A DNA stretch of 64,000 bases from Bacillus sp. NTK034 (GCF_017303275.1 NZ_JAFKOJ010000015.1:1-64000); one strand, 5' to 3'. Shown: positions 47,039 through 57,264, counted from the stretch's first letter. Numbers and translations are program-made. Notes: generated by a model not told the origin, from the sequence alone.

Positions 47039-47047
47039 CAATTTCAA
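47019..47047 (-). promoter_or_regulatory. sigma-A promoter of rplK-rplA
   Basis: TTGAAA (47042-47047), 17-base spacer, TAATAT (47019-47024), in the gap between nusG and rplK. It gives a leader of about 130 bases before rplK. Confidence 0.85.
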
Positions 47048-47094
47048 GTTTTTTTACAAAGATATATAAAAGTACTTTCACAGCAGGCTGCTTC

Positions 47095-47628
47095 TTACAG
47101 TTTTTCAATCTGTGAAAAATCAAGTTCAACCGGAGTATCACGGCCAAACATGTTAACAAGCACTTTAATCTTCGCCTTATCTTTATCAATATCTTCAATG
47201 GTGCCTGTGAAGTTCGCAAACGGACCTTCTTTCACCTGAACTGTTTCGCCGATCTCAAAGTTGATATCAAAACGGGCTTCTTCAACACCCATGTGCTTAA
47301 GAATGTTCGTCACTTCTTCCGGCAAAAGCGGAGTCGGCTTTGAGCCTGAACCTGCTGAACCTACGAACCCAGTTACACCCGGAGTATTTCTTACTACATA
47401 CCAGGAATCATCCGTCATCACGATTTCTACTAGTACATAACCAGGGAAGACTTTGCGCTTCACAACTTTTTTCTTGCCATTTTTCAATTCTGTTTCCTCT
47501 TCTTCCGGAACTACCACCCGGAAGATCTTATCTTGCATTCCCATCGATTCAACACGCTTCTCCAGATTGGCTTTGACTTTATTTTCATAGCCGGAGTACG
47601 TATGAACAACATACCAATTCTTTTCCAT
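47095..47628 (-). CDS. nusG: transcription elongation factor NusG
   Basis: 177 residues. An NGN domain (about 4-115) binds RNA polymerase across the clamp; the KOW domain (about 123-175, ETVQVKEGPFANFTGTI) binds S10 or Rho. In Bacillus NusG also promotes sequence-specific pausing. 130 bases after secE with a hairpin between them. Confidence 0.96.
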   Translation of the reverse strand: MEKNWYVVHTYSGYENKVKANLEKRVESMGMQDKIFRVVVPEEEETELKNGKKKVVKRKVFPGYVLVEIVMTDDSWYVVRNTPGVTGFVGSAGSGSKPTPLLPEEVTNILKHMGVEEARFDINFEIGETVQVKEGPFANFTGTIEDIDKDKAKIKVLVNMFGRDTPVELDFSQIEKL

Positions 47629-47690
47629 TTATGAGGACTTGTTCGTCCTTCCCTCCCTGTATTCAACAATTTATTATTTTTGACCAAATT

Positions 47691-47712
47691 AAAAAACCCG
47701 TTTCCGGGCTTT
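47691..47712 (-). terminator. terminator-like hairpin between secE and nusG
   Basis: On the minus strand AAAGCCCG / CGGGTTTT with a GAAA tetraloop, then TTAATTT. Short but with all parts of a factor-independent terminator, so nusG may get reduced read-through from the rpmG-secE promoter. I see no clear promoter between it and nusG. Confidence 0.6.
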
Positions 47713-47760
47713 GCAAATGTTTCCTGTGTTATTCTCCATTATACCATGGAAACTCAGAGG

Positions 47761-47943
47761 TTATTCAAGAATTAAACGAATCAATTCAGAAATTCCCAGG
47801 TCAATCACTGCAAAAAACAGAGCGAAGAACGTAACTGTAGCAAGAACAGTAACAGTATAGTTTGTCAGCTCTTTGCGTTTAGGCCAGCTGACCTTTTTCA
47901 TTTCCCGGCCAACTTCACGGAAAAAATTCACGATGCGCTGCAT
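47761..47943 (-). CDS. secE: preprotein translocase subunit SecE
   Basis: 60 residues, the short Gram-positive form: an amphipathic helix with the conserved EMKKVSWPKRKEL, then one membrane segment. Clamps SecY. The ATG at 47941-47943 (MQRIVNFF) lies after GGGGGTT; the frame's earlier start lacks a ribosome site. Confidence 0.94.
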   Translation of the reverse strand: MQRIVNFFREVGREMKKVSWPKRKELTNYTVTVLATVTFFALFFAVIDLGISELIRLILE

Positions 47944-47977
47944 TTCGTAACCCCCAACTTTCAAGAGATATATCCTT

Positions 47978-48050
47978 TAACAAAAAGCGAAAGCGGCTTC
48001 AAAACCAGACCAATCTTCCTGTCTGCATAAAACGCTCTGGCTTCAGACTA
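47978..48050 (-). repeat. possible degenerate repeat copy E
   Basis: Minus-strand ends TAGTCTGAAGCCAGAGCG and GCCGCTTTCGCTTTTTGTTA look like worn versions of the family ends, in the same orientation as the others, with little internal pairing left. Between rpmG and secE. Weak call. Confidence 0.35.
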
Positions 48051-48079
48051 TTAAAAGAGCAAACTTCTTATCTATATAA

Positions 48080-48223
48080 TCACTTTGTTTCTTTATGGAT
48101 CGTATGAGCGCTGCATGCACTGCAGAACTTCTTCAGTTCCAGCCTTGCAGAATCATTTTTGCCTGCAGTGGAATAATTTCTGGAACCACATACAGAGCAA
48201 GCCAAAATTACCTTTTTAGTCAT
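48080..48223 (-). CDS. rpmG: 50S ribosomal protein bL33, zinc-binding type
   Basis: 47 residues starting [19 protein letters not shown] and ending in HTIHKETK. Four Cys (9, 12, 34, 37) bind zinc, so this is the C+ paralogue; a C- paralogue is expected elsewhere. AGGTGG precedes the ATG. It starts the rpmG-secE-nusG group. Confidence 0.93.
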   Translation of the reverse strand: MTKKVILACSVCGSRNYSTAGKNDSARLELKKFCSACSAHTIHKETK

Positions 48224-48257
48224 ATTTCCACCTACTAAGTCACATTACGCCCTTAAA

Positions 48258-48286
48258 ACTTTAACACGCACCCCAAAACATGTCAA
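48258..48286 (-). promoter_or_regulatory. sigma-A promoter of rpmG-secE-nusG
   Basis: TTGACA (48281-48286), 17-base spacer, TAAAGT (48258-48263), between sigH and rpmG. Confidence 0.8.
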
Positions 48287-48322
48287 TAACTGCAAAAAAA
48301 GCAAGGTGTTGGGAAATTCTGT

Positions 48323-48979
48323 CTACAGGGAAAATTCACGCACTTCCAAATATCTTTCCAGCTTTCTCTTCACCCGCTGCAGGGCATTGTCAATCGATTT
48401 TACATGGCGGTTCAGTTCTTCGGAAATTTCCTGATAAGACTGCCCATCCAAATAAAGGGCAAGCACCTTTCGTTCAAGGTCACTCAGAAGCTCGGACATC
48501 TTCACTTCAATGTGATCAAATTCTTCCTGGTTGATAATCAGCTCTTCAGGATCCATTACCTTTGCCCCAGAGATTACATCCATAAGCGTCCTGTCCGATT
48601 CCTCATCATAAATAGGCTTGTCCAAAGATACATAAGAGTTCAGCGGAATATGCTTTTGGCGGGTCGCTGTCTTGATGGCGGTTATAATTTGCCTGGTGAT
48701 GCACAGCTCGGCAAACGCTTTAAATGAGGACAGCTTGTCCTCTTTAAAATCGCGGATCGCCTTGTATAAGCCGATCATTCCCTCTTGTACAATATCTTCT
48801 TTATCTGCGCCAATCAAAAAATAGGATCTTGCTTTTGCCCGGACAAAATTGCGGTACTTATGAATCAGATAATCCAGCGCCTCACTCTCGCCCTTATGCA
48901 CGAGCTCAACTATTTCTTCGTCCTCAAGCTGGATAAAGTCTATAAGATTTTCGTCGATTGTCTTGAAGTCAGCACTCAC
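48323..48979 (-). CDS. sigH: RNA polymerase sigma-H factor
   Basis: 218 residues, same as B. subtilis Spo0H. Sigma-70 region 2 (LDYLIHKYRNFVRAKARSYF, DIVQEGMIGLYKAI) and region 4 (YQEISEELNRHVKSIDNALQ). Directs early sporulation, competence and transition-state genes. The GTG at 48977-48979 is placed behind GGGGGGA; the reading frame runs 40 codons further into rae1 but without support. It sits 70 bases past the rae1 stop. Confidence 0.95.
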   Translation of the reverse strand: MSADFKTIDENLIDFIQLEDEEIVELVHKGESEALDYLIHKYRNFVRAKARSYFLIGADKEDIVQEGMIGLYKAIRDFKEDKLSSFKAFAELCITRQIITAIKTATRQKHIPLNSYVSLDKPIYDEESDRTLMDVISGAKVMDPEELIINQEEFDHIEVKMSELLSDLERKVLALYLDGQSYQEISEELNRHVKSIDNALQRVKRKLERYLEVREFSL

Positions 48980-49049
48980 TAGGATCCCCCCGACCGTACA
49001 AGCATGGTTAGAAACATTATACAGCACGGTTTTTTCAAGCGTCAACCGC

Positions 49050-49559
49050 TCATTGGCCTCCTCTGCGCCATTTTTCAAAAATTTCTGCCACTTCATCACT
49101 GAGAGGTATCTTGGATACAGGCTTTTTCTGCTGAATTTTTTTTACTTTTTTTTCGATGCTGCTTTCAATCAAATTCATTTCATTGAGCAGCTCCCTTGCT
49201 GATTTTCTTAGGGCTCCCTGGCCAAATATAACCCATTGCTCTGTGAAATCGGAGGTTGCAACATGAACTTGGGTTTTAATATTGCTGAGATCGATAGCTA
49301 ATTTTTCAATGCGTTCATCGGCCGTTTCATTATTTCTTGTAAAAATAACTTCAACCTTTGAATCCTTAAACTTTTTTTCCGTGCCCTTTACATAATGGGC
49401 ATCAAACACGACAATCACTCTGTACCCGGAATATCCCTGGTACTCGGCCATTTTTTCAATCAGGCGGTCTCTGGCTGACGATAAATCCTTGTTTTTGAGC
49501 TCCCTGAGTTCTGGCCAAGCACCAATTATGTTGTATCCGTCAACAAGAAGGATGTCCAT
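49050..49559 (-). CDS. rae1: ribosome-associated endoribonuclease Rae1
   Basis: 169 residues of the NYN/PIN-like nuclease fold (YacP family). In B. subtilis Rae1 enters the ribosomal A site and cuts certain mRNAs in a translation-dependent way. Acidic residues of the fold are visible in LLVDGYNIIGAW, VVFDAHY and TSDFTEQ. Two bases after rlmB, so cotranscribed. Confidence 0.92.
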   Translation of the reverse strand: MDILLVDGYNIIGAWPELRELKNKDLSSARDRLIEKMAEYQGYSGYRVIVVFDAHYVKGTEKKFKDSKVEVIFTRNNETADERIEKLAIDLSNIKTQVHVATSDFTEQWVIFGQGALRKSARELLNEMNLIESSIEKKVKKIQQKKPVSKIPLSDEVAEIFEKWRRGGQ

Positions 49560-49561
49560 TT

Positions 49562-50305
49562 CTATCCCTCAAGCGGGTGCCGTTTCCGATAAACCTCATA
49601 CATGAGCAGCGCAGCAGCAACTGATGCGTTAAGGGAAGTAACGTGTCCAGCCATCGGCAGGTTAATGAGGAAATCACATTTATCGCGAATCAGGCGGCCC
49701 ATCCCTTTACCTTCGCTTCCAATTACAAGGCCTAAAGGCATCGTTCCATCCATCTGACGGAAATCTTGTTTCCCTTTTGCATCTGTACCGGCGATCCAGA
49801 CGCCTCTTTCTTTTAATTCATCAATCGTTCTGGCCATATTGGTAACACGGACAACCGGGATATACTCGATCGCTCCTGTTGATGCTTTGGCTACTGTTGC
49901 CGTCAGCCCGACGGCTCTTCTCTTCGGAATAATGATCCCGTGTGCCCCGACTGCATCGGCCGTTCTCATGATGGACCCAAGATTATGCGGATCTTCTATT
50001 TCATCCAGCAGCAAGAAGAAAGCTGCTTCGTTTTTCTTTTCTGCGGCAGCAAACAAATCATCGATTTCTGCATATTGATAAGCAGCAACCTGTGCGATGA
50101 CGCCCTGATGATTCCCCTCTGCCATCCCATCTATTTTTTTCTTGGGAACGAACTGGACCAGTACCCCGGCTGACTTCGCCAAACCGATTACCTGCTGCAT
50201 CTGCCCGCTCTGCGAACCTTCTGCAATAAAAATCTTATTAATATCCCTCTCTGACTTTAATGCTTCAATAACGGGATTTTTACCGATGATAAAATCCTGG
50301 CTCAT
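49562..50305 (-). CDS. rlmB: 23S rRNA guanosine 2'-O-methyltransferase RlmB
   Basis: 247 residues. SpoU/TrmH family: an N-terminal L30e-like substrate domain (1-75) and a knotted SAM domain (about 95-240) with [27 protein letters not shown] and [20 protein letters not shown] motifs. B. subtilis YacO corresponds. Overlaps mrnC by 4 bases. Confidence 0.93.
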   Translation of the reverse strand: MSQDFIIGKNPVIEALKSERDINKIFIAEGSQSGQMQQVIGLAKSAGVLVQFVPKKKIDGMAEGNHQGVIAQVAAYQYAEIDDLFAAAEKKNEAAFFLLLDEIEDPHNLGSIMRTADAVGAHGIIIPKRRAVGLTATVAKASTGAIEYIPVVRVTNMARTIDELKERGVWIAGTDAKGKQDFRQMDGTMPLGLVIGSEGKGMGRLIRDKCDFLINLPMAGHVTSLNASVAAALLMYEVYRKRHPLEG

Positions 50306-50727
50306 TTTGCCGCTCCTCCTTTCCTTTTCTCAACTAAATGTATGGATTCCAGAATCAGTTCTTCCATCCGCTCCTGTCTTTTTGACAAAAACAGATAGCC
50401 GATGAGAGATTCAAAAGCTGTGCTGTATCTGTATGTTTGGACATCTGTATTTTTCGGCACCGAACCGGACTTTGCGTTTCGTCCCCTGCGGACTACGGCC
50501 AGTTCTTCCTCCGTCAGCCGTTCAGAGTCAATTAATTCATGAATGATTAAGGACTGGGCTTTTGCAGAAACATACCGGGTTGCCTCCTTATGGAGAAAAT
50601 GAGGCCGTACCCGTCCATTTTGAAGAAGATGGTGGCGTATGTAGGTTTCAAATACCGCATCCCCCATATACGCCAAGGCAAGACTATTCAATTGTTTTTC
50701 ATCTACTGTGTTTTCATAGTGAAGCAT
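50302..50727 (-). CDS. mrnC: Mini-ribonuclease III
   Basis: 141 residues, a single RNase III catalytic domain without the RNA-binding domain. Matures 23S rRNA ends in Bacillus, helped by L3. The signature [16 protein letters not shown] holds the catalytic Asp and Glu; [10 protein letters not shown] holds the second Glu. Three bases after cysS. Confidence 0.93.
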   Translation of the reverse strand: MLHYENTVDEKQLNSLALAYMGDAVFETYIRHHLLQNGRVRPHFLHKEATRYVSAKAQSLIIHELIDSERLTEEELAVVRRGRNAKSGSVPKNTDVQTYRYSTAFESLIGYLFLSKRQERMEELILESIHLVEKRKGGAAK

Positions 50728-50730
50728 TGC

Positions 50731-52134
50731 CTAGCCTCTTTTCCATCTGATTCCCTGCGGTGTATCTTCAAGGATAATATTCATTTCTTTCAGCTGATCG
50801 CGGATTTTGTCTGCCAGTTCGAAATTGCGCTCTTTTCTGGCCAGCTGCCTCTGCTCAATCAGCTGTTCGATTTCTTCATCCAGAAGGTCAGCATTTGTTT
50901 CTTCAAGAGAAAGGCCCAATACATCAAACAGCGTTTCGAATTCTTTCGTGAAAGCATCAATCACTTCAACTGCTGTGTTTTTCTCCATCAGATAATAATT
51001 CGCAAGCTTAGACAGTTCGAACAGTATAGATACGGCATTGGCTGTATTGAAATCATCATCCATATCATGTATGAACTGTTTATGAAGACCTGAAATTTTA
51101 TCCAGCCACTCCTGATTATTATCAGTCAGGTTCACACTTGCTTCTTTGCGGTGCTGCAAATTGTGATAAGACGTTTTAATGCGCTCCAGCCCTGTACGGG
51201 TATTTTCCAGAAGCTCATCACTGTAGTTGATTGGATGTCTGTAATGTACGGACAGCATGAAAAATCTTAGTACCTGCGGGTCATGCTTTTGGATAATGTC
51301 ATGAACCAGAACGAAGTTCCCCAGTGATTTAGACATTTTTTCGTTATCGATATTAATATAGCCATTGTGCATCCAATAGCGGGCAAAGGTTTCTCCTGTC
51401 AATGCTTCCGACTGGGCGATCTCATTTTCATGATGCGGGAAAGCCAGATCCTGTCCGCCGGCATGGATATCAATCGTGTCCCCCAGATATTTCTTTGCCA
51501 TAGCCGAGCATTCAATATGCCATCCCGGCCTTCCTTGCCCCCAAGGGCTCTCCCACGCGATCTCCCCTTCCTTCGCTGCTTTCCAAAGAACAAAGTCAAG
51601 AGAATCCTGTTTCTTTTCGCCGACGGCAATACGGGCACCGACCCGAAGCTCATCAATGGACTGATGGGACAGTTTTCCATACTCATCGAACTTACGGGTA
51701 TGGTAATAGACATCCCCTTCTGATTCATACGCGAAGCCTTTATCAATCAATGTCTGGATAAACTCAATAATAATATCGATGCTTTCTGTCACCCTCGGGT
51801 GGACATCAGCCCTTCTGCAGCCCAGTGCAGATACGTCTTCGAAGTAGGCATTAATGAATCGTTCCGCGATACTTGGAACGTCCGTTCCCAGTTCATTGGC
51901 CACGCGGATCAGCTTATCATCCACATCAGTAAAGTTTGAGACATACTGAACATCGAAGCCGCGGAATTCAAGATATCTGCGTACTGTATCAAATACAATC
52001 GGCGGGCGCGCATTCCCTATATGGATATAGTTATAAACGGTGGGACCGCACACATACATTTTCACTTTTCCCTCTTCTATGGGAATAAAATCTTCTTTTT
52101 GACGGGTAAGTGTATTATAGATTTGAATGGCCAT
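50731..52134 (-). CDS. cysS: cysteinyl-tRNA synthetase
   Basis: 467 residues. Class I enzyme with HIGNARP (HIGH), the KMSKS loop (EKMSKSLGN) and zinc ligands including CGPTVYNY and the [11 protein letters not shown]ys/His. Charges tRNA-Cys. The ATG lies inside the end of cysE (20-base overlap) with GGAG upstream, so the two are translationally coupled and share the T-box. Confidence 0.97.
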   Translation of the reverse strand: MAIQIYNTLTRQKEDFIPIEEGKVKMYVCGPTVYNYIHIGNARPPIVFDTVRRYLEFRGFDVQYVSNFTDVDDKLIRVANELGTDVPSIAERFINAYFEDVSALGCRRADVHPRVTESIDIIIEFIQTLIDKGFAYESEGDVYYHTRKFDEYGKLSHQSIDELRVGARIAVGEKKQDSLDFVLWKAAKEGEIAWESPWGQGRPGWHIECSAMAKKYLGDTIDIHAGGQDLAFPHHENEIAQSEALTGETFARYWMHNGYINIDNEKMSKSLGNFVLVHDIIQKHDPQVLRFFMLSVHYRHPINYSDELLENTRTGLERIKTSYHNLQHRKEASVNLTDNNQEWLDKISGLHKQFIHDMDDDFNTANAVSILFELSKLANYYLMEKNTAVEVIDAFTKEFETLFDVLGLSLEETNADLLDEEIEQLIEQRQLARKERNFELADKIRDQLKEMNIILEDTPQGIRWKRG

Positions 52135-52783
52135 GAACCTGGCTCCTTTCTTTCCTCAACGTTTCGACTTCGCCTTTTAATTCCTGCAGCTCCTTCTCCA
52201 GTTCCTTAAACCGGTCTGCAATTGGATCGGGAAGATCACAATGATTTAAATCCTTGCTAATTTTCACACCATCCCGGACTTTCACTCTTCCTGGAATGCC
52301 GACTACTGTTGAATTGGGCGGAACCTCATGAAGGACAACTGAGCCGGCACCTATCTTAGAATTCTCCCCAATTGTAATGGATCCCAAAACCTTCGCACCG
52401 GTCGCAATCAGCGCATTGTCCTTAATAGTAGGATGCCGCTTGCCTTTTTCCTTCCCGGTTCCCCCAAGTGTCACACCCTGGAAGACAGTTACGTTATCGC
52501 CAATTTCACAAGTTTCCCCGATGACAACCCCCATGCCATGGTCGATGAAGAAGCGCCTGCCGATCTTTGCTCCCGGGTGAATTTCAATTCCTGTGAAAAA
52601 GCGGCTGACCTGGGAAACAACTCTTGCAAGAAAATAAAACTTCCGCTTAAAAAGCGCGTGGGCCACGCGGTGCGACCAGACAGCATGCAATCCTGAGTAC
52701 GTTAAAACTACTTCCAAATAACTTCTTGCTGCCGGATCCTGTTCAAATACCACTTCGATATCTTCCTTCATTCTTGCAAACAT
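52115..52783 (-). CDS. cysE: serine O-acetyltransferase
   Basis: 222 residues. A short helical N-terminal part and a left-handed beta-helix of hexapeptide repeats (about 60-165). Makes O-acetylserine from serine and acetyl-CoA, the first step of cysteine synthesis. Catalytic His in [12 protein letters not shown]. The ATG follows GGAGGGG. Preceded by a Cys T-box. Confidence 0.95.
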   Translation of the reverse strand: MFARMKEDIEVVFEQDPAARSYLEVVLTYSGLHAVWSHRVAHALFKRKFYFLARVVSQVSRFFTGIEIHPGAKIGRRFFIDHGMGVVIGETCEIGDNVTVFQGVTLGGTGKEKGKRHPTIKDNALIATGAKVLGSITIGENSKIGAGSVVLHEVPPNSTVVGIPGRVKVRDGVKISKDLNHCDLPDPIADRFKELEKELQELKGEVETLRKERSQVHGHSNL

Positions 52784-52883
52784 AGTTCATTTCCCCTCCC
52801 GACATAGGTATCAATCTCTATTTTTATTTTTCTAAACCTTTTCCCCTATAACATTTCTCTGCCCATAAAAGCAGGTTTTAAAT

Positions 52884-53115
52884 ATAAAAAAGCGCCTCTG
52901 CCCAATCGGACAGAGACGCTTTATGCGCGGTTCCACTCTGTTTAGGCTTCAGAAGCCTCAACTTTACTTGTTAACGGATAAGTTCCGCTCAAATCTACTA
53001 GGAAGCAGGGGGCATCCGTTCAAATTGAGGCTCTGAGGCGCACTTCAGAAAAAGGAGAGGCTTAAACCACTTTCAGCCGGTGATGGTTCTCTCTAAAAAA
53101 GCATCTTTTTTCTTA
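52884..53115 (-). promoter_or_regulatory. T-box riboswitch, cysteine type
   Basis: Read on the minus strand, a T-box sequence AGAGTGGAACCGCG (52926-52939) is followed by a 12-bp terminator stem AAAGCGTCTCTG / CAGAGGCGCTTT and TTTTTT. Upstream, GAAGTGCGCC places TGC (53040-53042) in a specifier-loop context. TGGA in the T-box pairs with a tRNA acceptor ending UCCA, fitting tRNA-Cys with its U73. Uncharged tRNA-Cys should allow transcription into cysE-cysS. A long helix (AGCCTCAA...TTGAGGCT) lies between. Confidence 0.92.
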
Positions 53116-53184
53116 CTTTTCCTCTTCAACACTTTTCGATATAGAATAATTTACTTAATACTATATTACATTTTCTCCAAGATG

Positions 53185-54642
53185 TTAACCAATAATGCTC
53201 ATTAATCGAGTTTTTACTTTTTCTTTTCCTAAAAGCTCGATTGCCTGCGGCAGATCCGGCCCATGGGTTTGGCCAGTAGTAGCTGAACGGATTGGCATGA
53301 ACAGTTTCTTGCCCTTGTGGCCTGTTGACTTTTGCACAGCCTTCATGGCCGCTTTAATTCCATCCGCTTTGAACTCTGCCATATTGTCAATTTCCTGCAG
53401 GAACGCAGACAGCACTTCAGGAACTTGCTCTTCAGCCAGAACTTCATTCGCTTCTTCATCAACTGTCATTTCTTCTGTAAAGAACAGCTCTGAAAGCTCA
53501 GCAATTTGAGCGCCAAAGCTCATTTTTTCCTGGTAAAGAGTAATCAGGCTTCTAACCCAATCTTCATTTTCCTGCTGCCAGTTTTCACTGATCTTCCCTG
53601 CCTTTACCAGATGAGGGGCTGAAATGGCCACCAGACGGTCCTGATCAAGCTTTTTCATGTACTGATTATTCATCCATTCAAGCTTCTGCTTATCGAAAAG
53701 GGCAGGGGATTTTGATAATCTGCTTTCATCAAAGATATCAATGAATTCTTCTTTGGAGAAGATTTCTTCCTCGCCTGCAGGAGACCAGCCAAGCAAAGCA
53801 ATAAAGTTAAAGAGCGCTTCCGGCAGGTAGCCGAGCTCTTCATACTGTTCAATGAACTGGATAATTGTTTCGTCCCGCTTGCTCAGTTTTTTGCGGCTTT
53901 CATTGACAATCAGCGTCATATGGCCAAACGTCGGAATGTCCCAGCCTAATGCTTCGTATATCATCTGCTGTTTGGGCGTATTGGAGATATGGTCATCCCC
54001 GCGCAGGACATGAGATATTTTCATAAGGTGGTCATCTACTGCTACAGCAAAGTTATAAGTAGGAGTGCCATCCTTTTTGACAATGACAAAATCACCAAAG
54101 CCATCAGATTCAAATGACACTTCGCCTTTTACCATGTCATTGAATGTCAATTCCCTGCCTTTTGGCACTAGAAAGCGGATGCTGGGCTTTCTGCCTTCTG
54201 CTTCCAGTGCAGCTCTTTCATCCTCTGTCAGATGACGGCATTTCCCTGAGTAAGCAGGAGTGTCGCCTTTTGAAGATTGAGCTTCACGCTCAGCTTCCAG
54301 CTCCTCTTCCGTACAATAGCATTTATAGGCATGCCCTTTGTCGAGCAATTCCTTGTAGTATGTTTCATAGATATGATTTCTTTCAGATTGGCGGTATGGG
54401 CCATATTCGCCTTCCTGGTCGATGCTTTCGTCCCAATCCATGCCAAGCCATTTTAAATAGTGAAGCTGGCTTTCTTCACCGCCTTCAATATTCCGCTTCT
54501 TATCTGTATCCTCAATGCGGATGATGAATTTTCCGCCTTTGCTTCTTGCAAACAAATAGTTGAAAAGCGCCGTTCTTGCATTTCCGATATGCAAATGTCC
54601 AGTCGGACTCGGAGCATAACGGACGCGGATTTCATTTGACAT
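53185..54642 (-). CDS. gltX: glutamyl-tRNA synthetase
   Basis: 485 residues. Class I enzyme; HIGNART (HIGH) near the start and KLSKRDET as the KMSKS loop. In Bacillus it also charges tRNA-Gln with Glu, for amidation by GatCAB. A Cys pair (CYCTEEEL) and downstream CRHL suggest a zinc site. It has a T-box-controlled neighbour (cysE) 400 bases downstream. Confidence 0.97.
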   Translation of the reverse strand: MSNEIRVRYAPSPTGHLHIGNARTALFNYLFARSKGGKFIIRIEDTDKKRNIEGGEESQLHYLKWLGMDWDESIDQEGEYGPYRQSERNHIYETYYKELLDKGHAYKCYCTEEELEAEREAQSSKGDTPAYSGKCRHLTEDERAALEAEGRKPSIRFLVPKGRELTFNDMVKGEVSFESDGFGDFVIVKKDGTPTYNFAVAVDDHLMKISHVLRGDDHISNTPKQQMIYEALGWDIPTFGHMTLIVNESRKKLSKRDETIIQFIEQYEELGYLPEALFNFIALLGWSPAGEEEIFSKEEFIDIFDESRLSKSPALFDKQKLEWMNNQYMKKLDQDRLVAISAPHLVKAGKISENWQQENEDWVRSLITLYQEKMSFGAQIAELSELFFTEEMTVDEEANEVLAEEQVPEVLSAFLQEIDNMAEFKADGIKAAMKAVQKSTGHKGKKLFMPIRSATTGQTHGPDLPQAIELLGKEKVKTRLMSIIG

Positions 54643-54746
54643 ACTAACTGCCTCCTTAAAAATCTAAATCTGTTGAGTTTTTCGTCTTACCAGTAGACTG
54701 CATAAGCTATATTTTATCACTCAGATTTTTCTTCTGAAAGGTAATT

Positions 54747-55232
54747 TTACTGGTTCTCTTTCTTTTTCAGCAAAACAGCGGCCTGGGAAGCGATTCCCTC
54801 TCCCCGTCCTGTAAATCCAAGTTTTTCTGTAGTTGTTGCTTTCACATTGATATTTTCTTTTTCGGTTTCAAGAAGCTCTGCAATCCGCTCCTGCATTTTT
54901 CCGATATGAGGAGACATTTTCGGCTTCTGGGCAATGATGGTGCAGTCTGCATTGACCAGCTCATATCCTTTTTCTTTTACGATTCCCCACACATGCGCAA
55001 GCAGCTTCGCAGAATCGGCATCCTTGAATTCAGGATCGGTATCAGGAAAATGCCGCCCAATGTCTCCTTCCCCAATTGCCCCAAGGCAGGCATCGGCCAC
55101 TGTATGCAGCAGGACATCTGCATCCGAATGCCCCAGCAGCCCTTTCTCATATGGTATTTCAATACCCCCGATAATCAGCGGGCGTCCTTCTGCAAACTGA
55201 TGAACATCAAAACCTTGTCCAATCCGAAACAT
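54747..55232 (-). CDS. ispF: 2-C-methyl-D-erythritol 2,4-cyclodiphosphate synthase
   Basis: 161 residues. Fifth step of the MEP isoprenoid route. Metal ligands Asp8, His10 (GFDVHQF) and His42 region ([10 protein letters not shown]) are present, as is [15 protein letters not shown]. Thirteen bases after ispD; the two form the usual Bacillus ispD-ispF pair. Confidence 0.96.
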   Translation of the reverse strand: MFRIGQGFDVHQFAEGRPLIIGGIEIPYEKGLLGHSDADVLLHTVADACLGAIGEGDIGRHFPDTDPEFKDADSAKLLAHVWGIVKEKGYELVNADCTIIAQKPKMSPHIGKMQERIAELLETEKENINVKATTTEKLGFTGRGEGIASQAAVLLKKKENQ

Positions 55233-55245
55233 GATACAATCTCCT

Positions 55246-55932
55246 TTACATATGGCTTCTTTTCTTTATAATTGCTTCCGCAAAATAAATATCTTCTGGC
55301 GTAGTCAGCTTAATATTATCGTAACTTCCCTCTACAATCACCACTTCATTGCCTAACCGCTCCACGAGGCTGGCATCATCTGTTCCTAAAAAACCGTCTT
55401 CCTCGGCCTTGCGGTGTGCATCAAGCAGAGAAGAGAGACGAAAGGCCTGCGGTGTTTGAACAGCCCACAGACAGGAGCGTTCAAGTGTTTCTGTAATCAA
55501 ATTTCCGTCGGCTTTTTTTACGGTATCCTTCAGCGGCACTGCCAGAACAGCCGCTCCTTTTTCCCGGGCTGCTTTCACTAGCGGCACCAGTAACTCCCGG
55601 GTAATAAAAGGGCGGGCAGCGTCATGAACCAGCACCACATCCTCACCTGAAGCTGCTTTGGCCGCATTATAGACGCTATGCTGCCTTTCCTTCCCGCCTT
55701 CTACCATAGCAGTCACTTTCGTAATATGATACTTTTTTAACAGAACCTGCATTTCTTCCTCATCCTGAGGATTAATCGCCAAAAAAATGCCTGTGCACTC
55801 CGGGTCACTTTCAAAAACTCTTAACGTATGTATAAACACAGGGACATTCCCGATTTCCAGGAGAAGCTTATTCTTTCCCGCTCCCATTCTTTTCCCCTGC
55901 CCGGCTGCAGGGAGAATCACTTGATAATTCAT
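55246..55932 (-). CDS. ispD: 2-C-methyl-D-erythritol 4-phosphate cytidylyltransferase
   Basis: 228 residues. Rossmann-like nucleotidyltransferase; [15 protein letters not shown] binds CTP. Third step of the MEP route. The ATG at 55930-55932 has TAGGAG 7 bases before it. The frame stays open for 80 codons upstream, but that is repeat copy A, not coding; the start given matches the normal IspD length. Confidence 0.95.
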   Translation of the reverse strand: MNYQVILPAAGQGKRMGAGKNKLLLEIGNVPVFIHTLRVFESDPECTGIFLAINPQDEEEMQVLLKKYHITKVTAMVEGGKERQHSVYNAAKAASGEDVVLVHDAARPFITRELLVPLVKAAREKGAAVLAVPLKDTVKKADGNLITETLERSCLWAVQTPQAFRLSSLLDAHRKAEEDGFLGTDDASLVERLGNEVVIVEGSYDNIKLTTPEDIYFAEAIIKKRSHM

Positions 55933-55950
55933 ATAATGGCTCCTATCTCC

Positions 55951-56076
55951 TAAGAAAAGCGCAAGCGCCTTGTCCACCCCCGACAAGCACAAGACGAGAC
56001 TTTTGAAAAGTCGACCTTTGCTTTTTTGGGAGGATCGGCTTGTGACCTCGAGGGGGCAGGCGCTGGAGCTAGACAA
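55951..56076 (-). repeat. palindromic intergenic repeat, copy A (longest)
   Basis: About 126 bases. Minus-strand ends TTGTCTAGCTCCAGCGCCTG and AGGCGCTTGCGCTTTTCTTA. Arms pair in steps: CAGCGCCT with AGGCGCT-, CCCCC with GGGGG, ACAAGC with GCTTGT, and an inner ACTTTTGAAAAGT palindrome. It lies between yacL and ispD, and its 3' end is just upstream of the ispD ribosome site. Confidence 0.75.
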
Positions 56077-56175
56077 TTCTCGAAGTTCAATGTTATTTCT
56101 TACCTTCCTAAAAAAGCAGGAAAAAGGCAGGGAAAACAATCTCCCTGCACGCTCTGTCCTACTTTCTATCATACA

Positions 56176-57264
56176 TTATAAGGCTTTTTCCAAAAGCTTG
56201 GGTTTTGCAAAAATCATTCTTCCGGCTGAAGTCTGCAGTACACTTGTGACAAGAACATCAATATGTTTGCCAATATAATTTCTGCCTTCTTCCACAACGA
56301 TCATCGTGCCGTCATCCAGATAAGCAATCCCCTGATTCTGTTCCTTGCCGTCCTTAATAACCTGTACCTTCATTTCTTCTCCTGGAAGCACAACGGGTTT
56401 GACGGCGTTGGCCAGGTCATTAATATTGAGGACTGCTACTTTTTGCAGTTCACAAACCTTGTTTAAGTTAAAATCATTGGTCACAACGACACCATTCGTT
56501 AGCTTAGCCAGCTTCACCAGCTTGCTGTCCACCTCTTGGATTTCTTCAAAATCGCCTTCATAGATTTCTACATTAATGGAAAGTTCTTTTTGAATCCGAT
56601 TTAAAATATCCAATCCTCTTCGGCCACGGTTGCGCTTTAATACATCTGATGAATCAGCAATATGCTGCAGTTCTTCCAGTACAAACTGCGGAATGACAAT
56701 CGTGCCTTCCAAAAAGCCTGTCTGGCAAATATCAGCAATGCGGCCATCGATGATAACGCTTGTATCAAGGATCTTAAGTGATTTTTTAGGTGCAGCTTCA
56801 GGCTCAATCTCTTCTTCACTGCTCTTCTTCTTCTTGCTTGAAAATAGACTTAAAAGTTCATCCCGCTTTTTAAAGCCAACCTGAAACCCAAGATAGCCGA
56901 ACAGCAGCGTCAGCACAATCGGAGCTACGGTATTCAGAATCGGGACCTCAATCGCATTTAGGGCATATCCGATTAAAAAAGCAATGACTAATCCAAAAAC
57001 CAGGCCGACACTTCCAAAAATAATATCTGTTATAGGTACTTTTACCAGTGATTCTTCTGCCCATCTCACGAAATTGACGACATGATCAACCGCCCAAAAA
57101 GTTAAAAGATAAAAAATAATAGCACCTAAAATGGCGGACACATATGGATTATTTAAAAGAGGAATGTCATCTAAACTGATTAATTTTAATAAGTCAGGAA
57201 TCAAAAATATACCCAGCGTTACTCCGATAATAAGGAAGCATGCCTGTACAATACGTTTTAACAT
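56176..57264 (-). CDS. yacL: PIN/TRAM-domain membrane protein YacL
   Basis: 362 residues. Four membrane segments in the first 120 residues, a PIN nuclease-like domain (about 170-285, [19 protein letters not shown]) and a TRAM RNA-binding domain at the end. Similar proteins occur across Gram-positive bacteria, often before ispD; nuclease activity has not been demonstrated to my knowledge. ATG behind GGAGGTG. Confidence 0.92.
   Translation of the reverse strand: MLKRIVQACFLIIGVTLGIFLIPDLLKLISLDDIPLLNNPYVSAILGAIIFYLLTFWAVDHVVNFVRWAEESLVKVPITDIIFGSVGLVFGLVIAFLIGYALNAIEVPILNTVAPIVLTLLFGYLGFQVGFKKRDELLSLFSSKKKKSSEEEIEPEAAPKKSLKILDTSVIIDGRIADICQTGFLEGTIVIPQFVLEELQHIADSSDVLKRNRGRRGLDILNRIQKELSINVEIYEGDFEEIQEVDSKLVKLAKLTNGVVVTNDFNLNKVCELQKVAVLNINDLANAVKPVVLPGEEMKVQVIKDGKEQNQGIAYLDDGTMIVVEEGRNYIGKHIDVLVTSVLQTSAGRMIFAKPKLLEKAL

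Noticed and set aside
55933..56172. 80 in-frame codons upstream of ispD as an N-terminal extension
   Set aside because: They are the translation of repeat copy A and flanking DNA, and the ATG at 55930-55932 has its own ribosome site and gives the normal IspD length.
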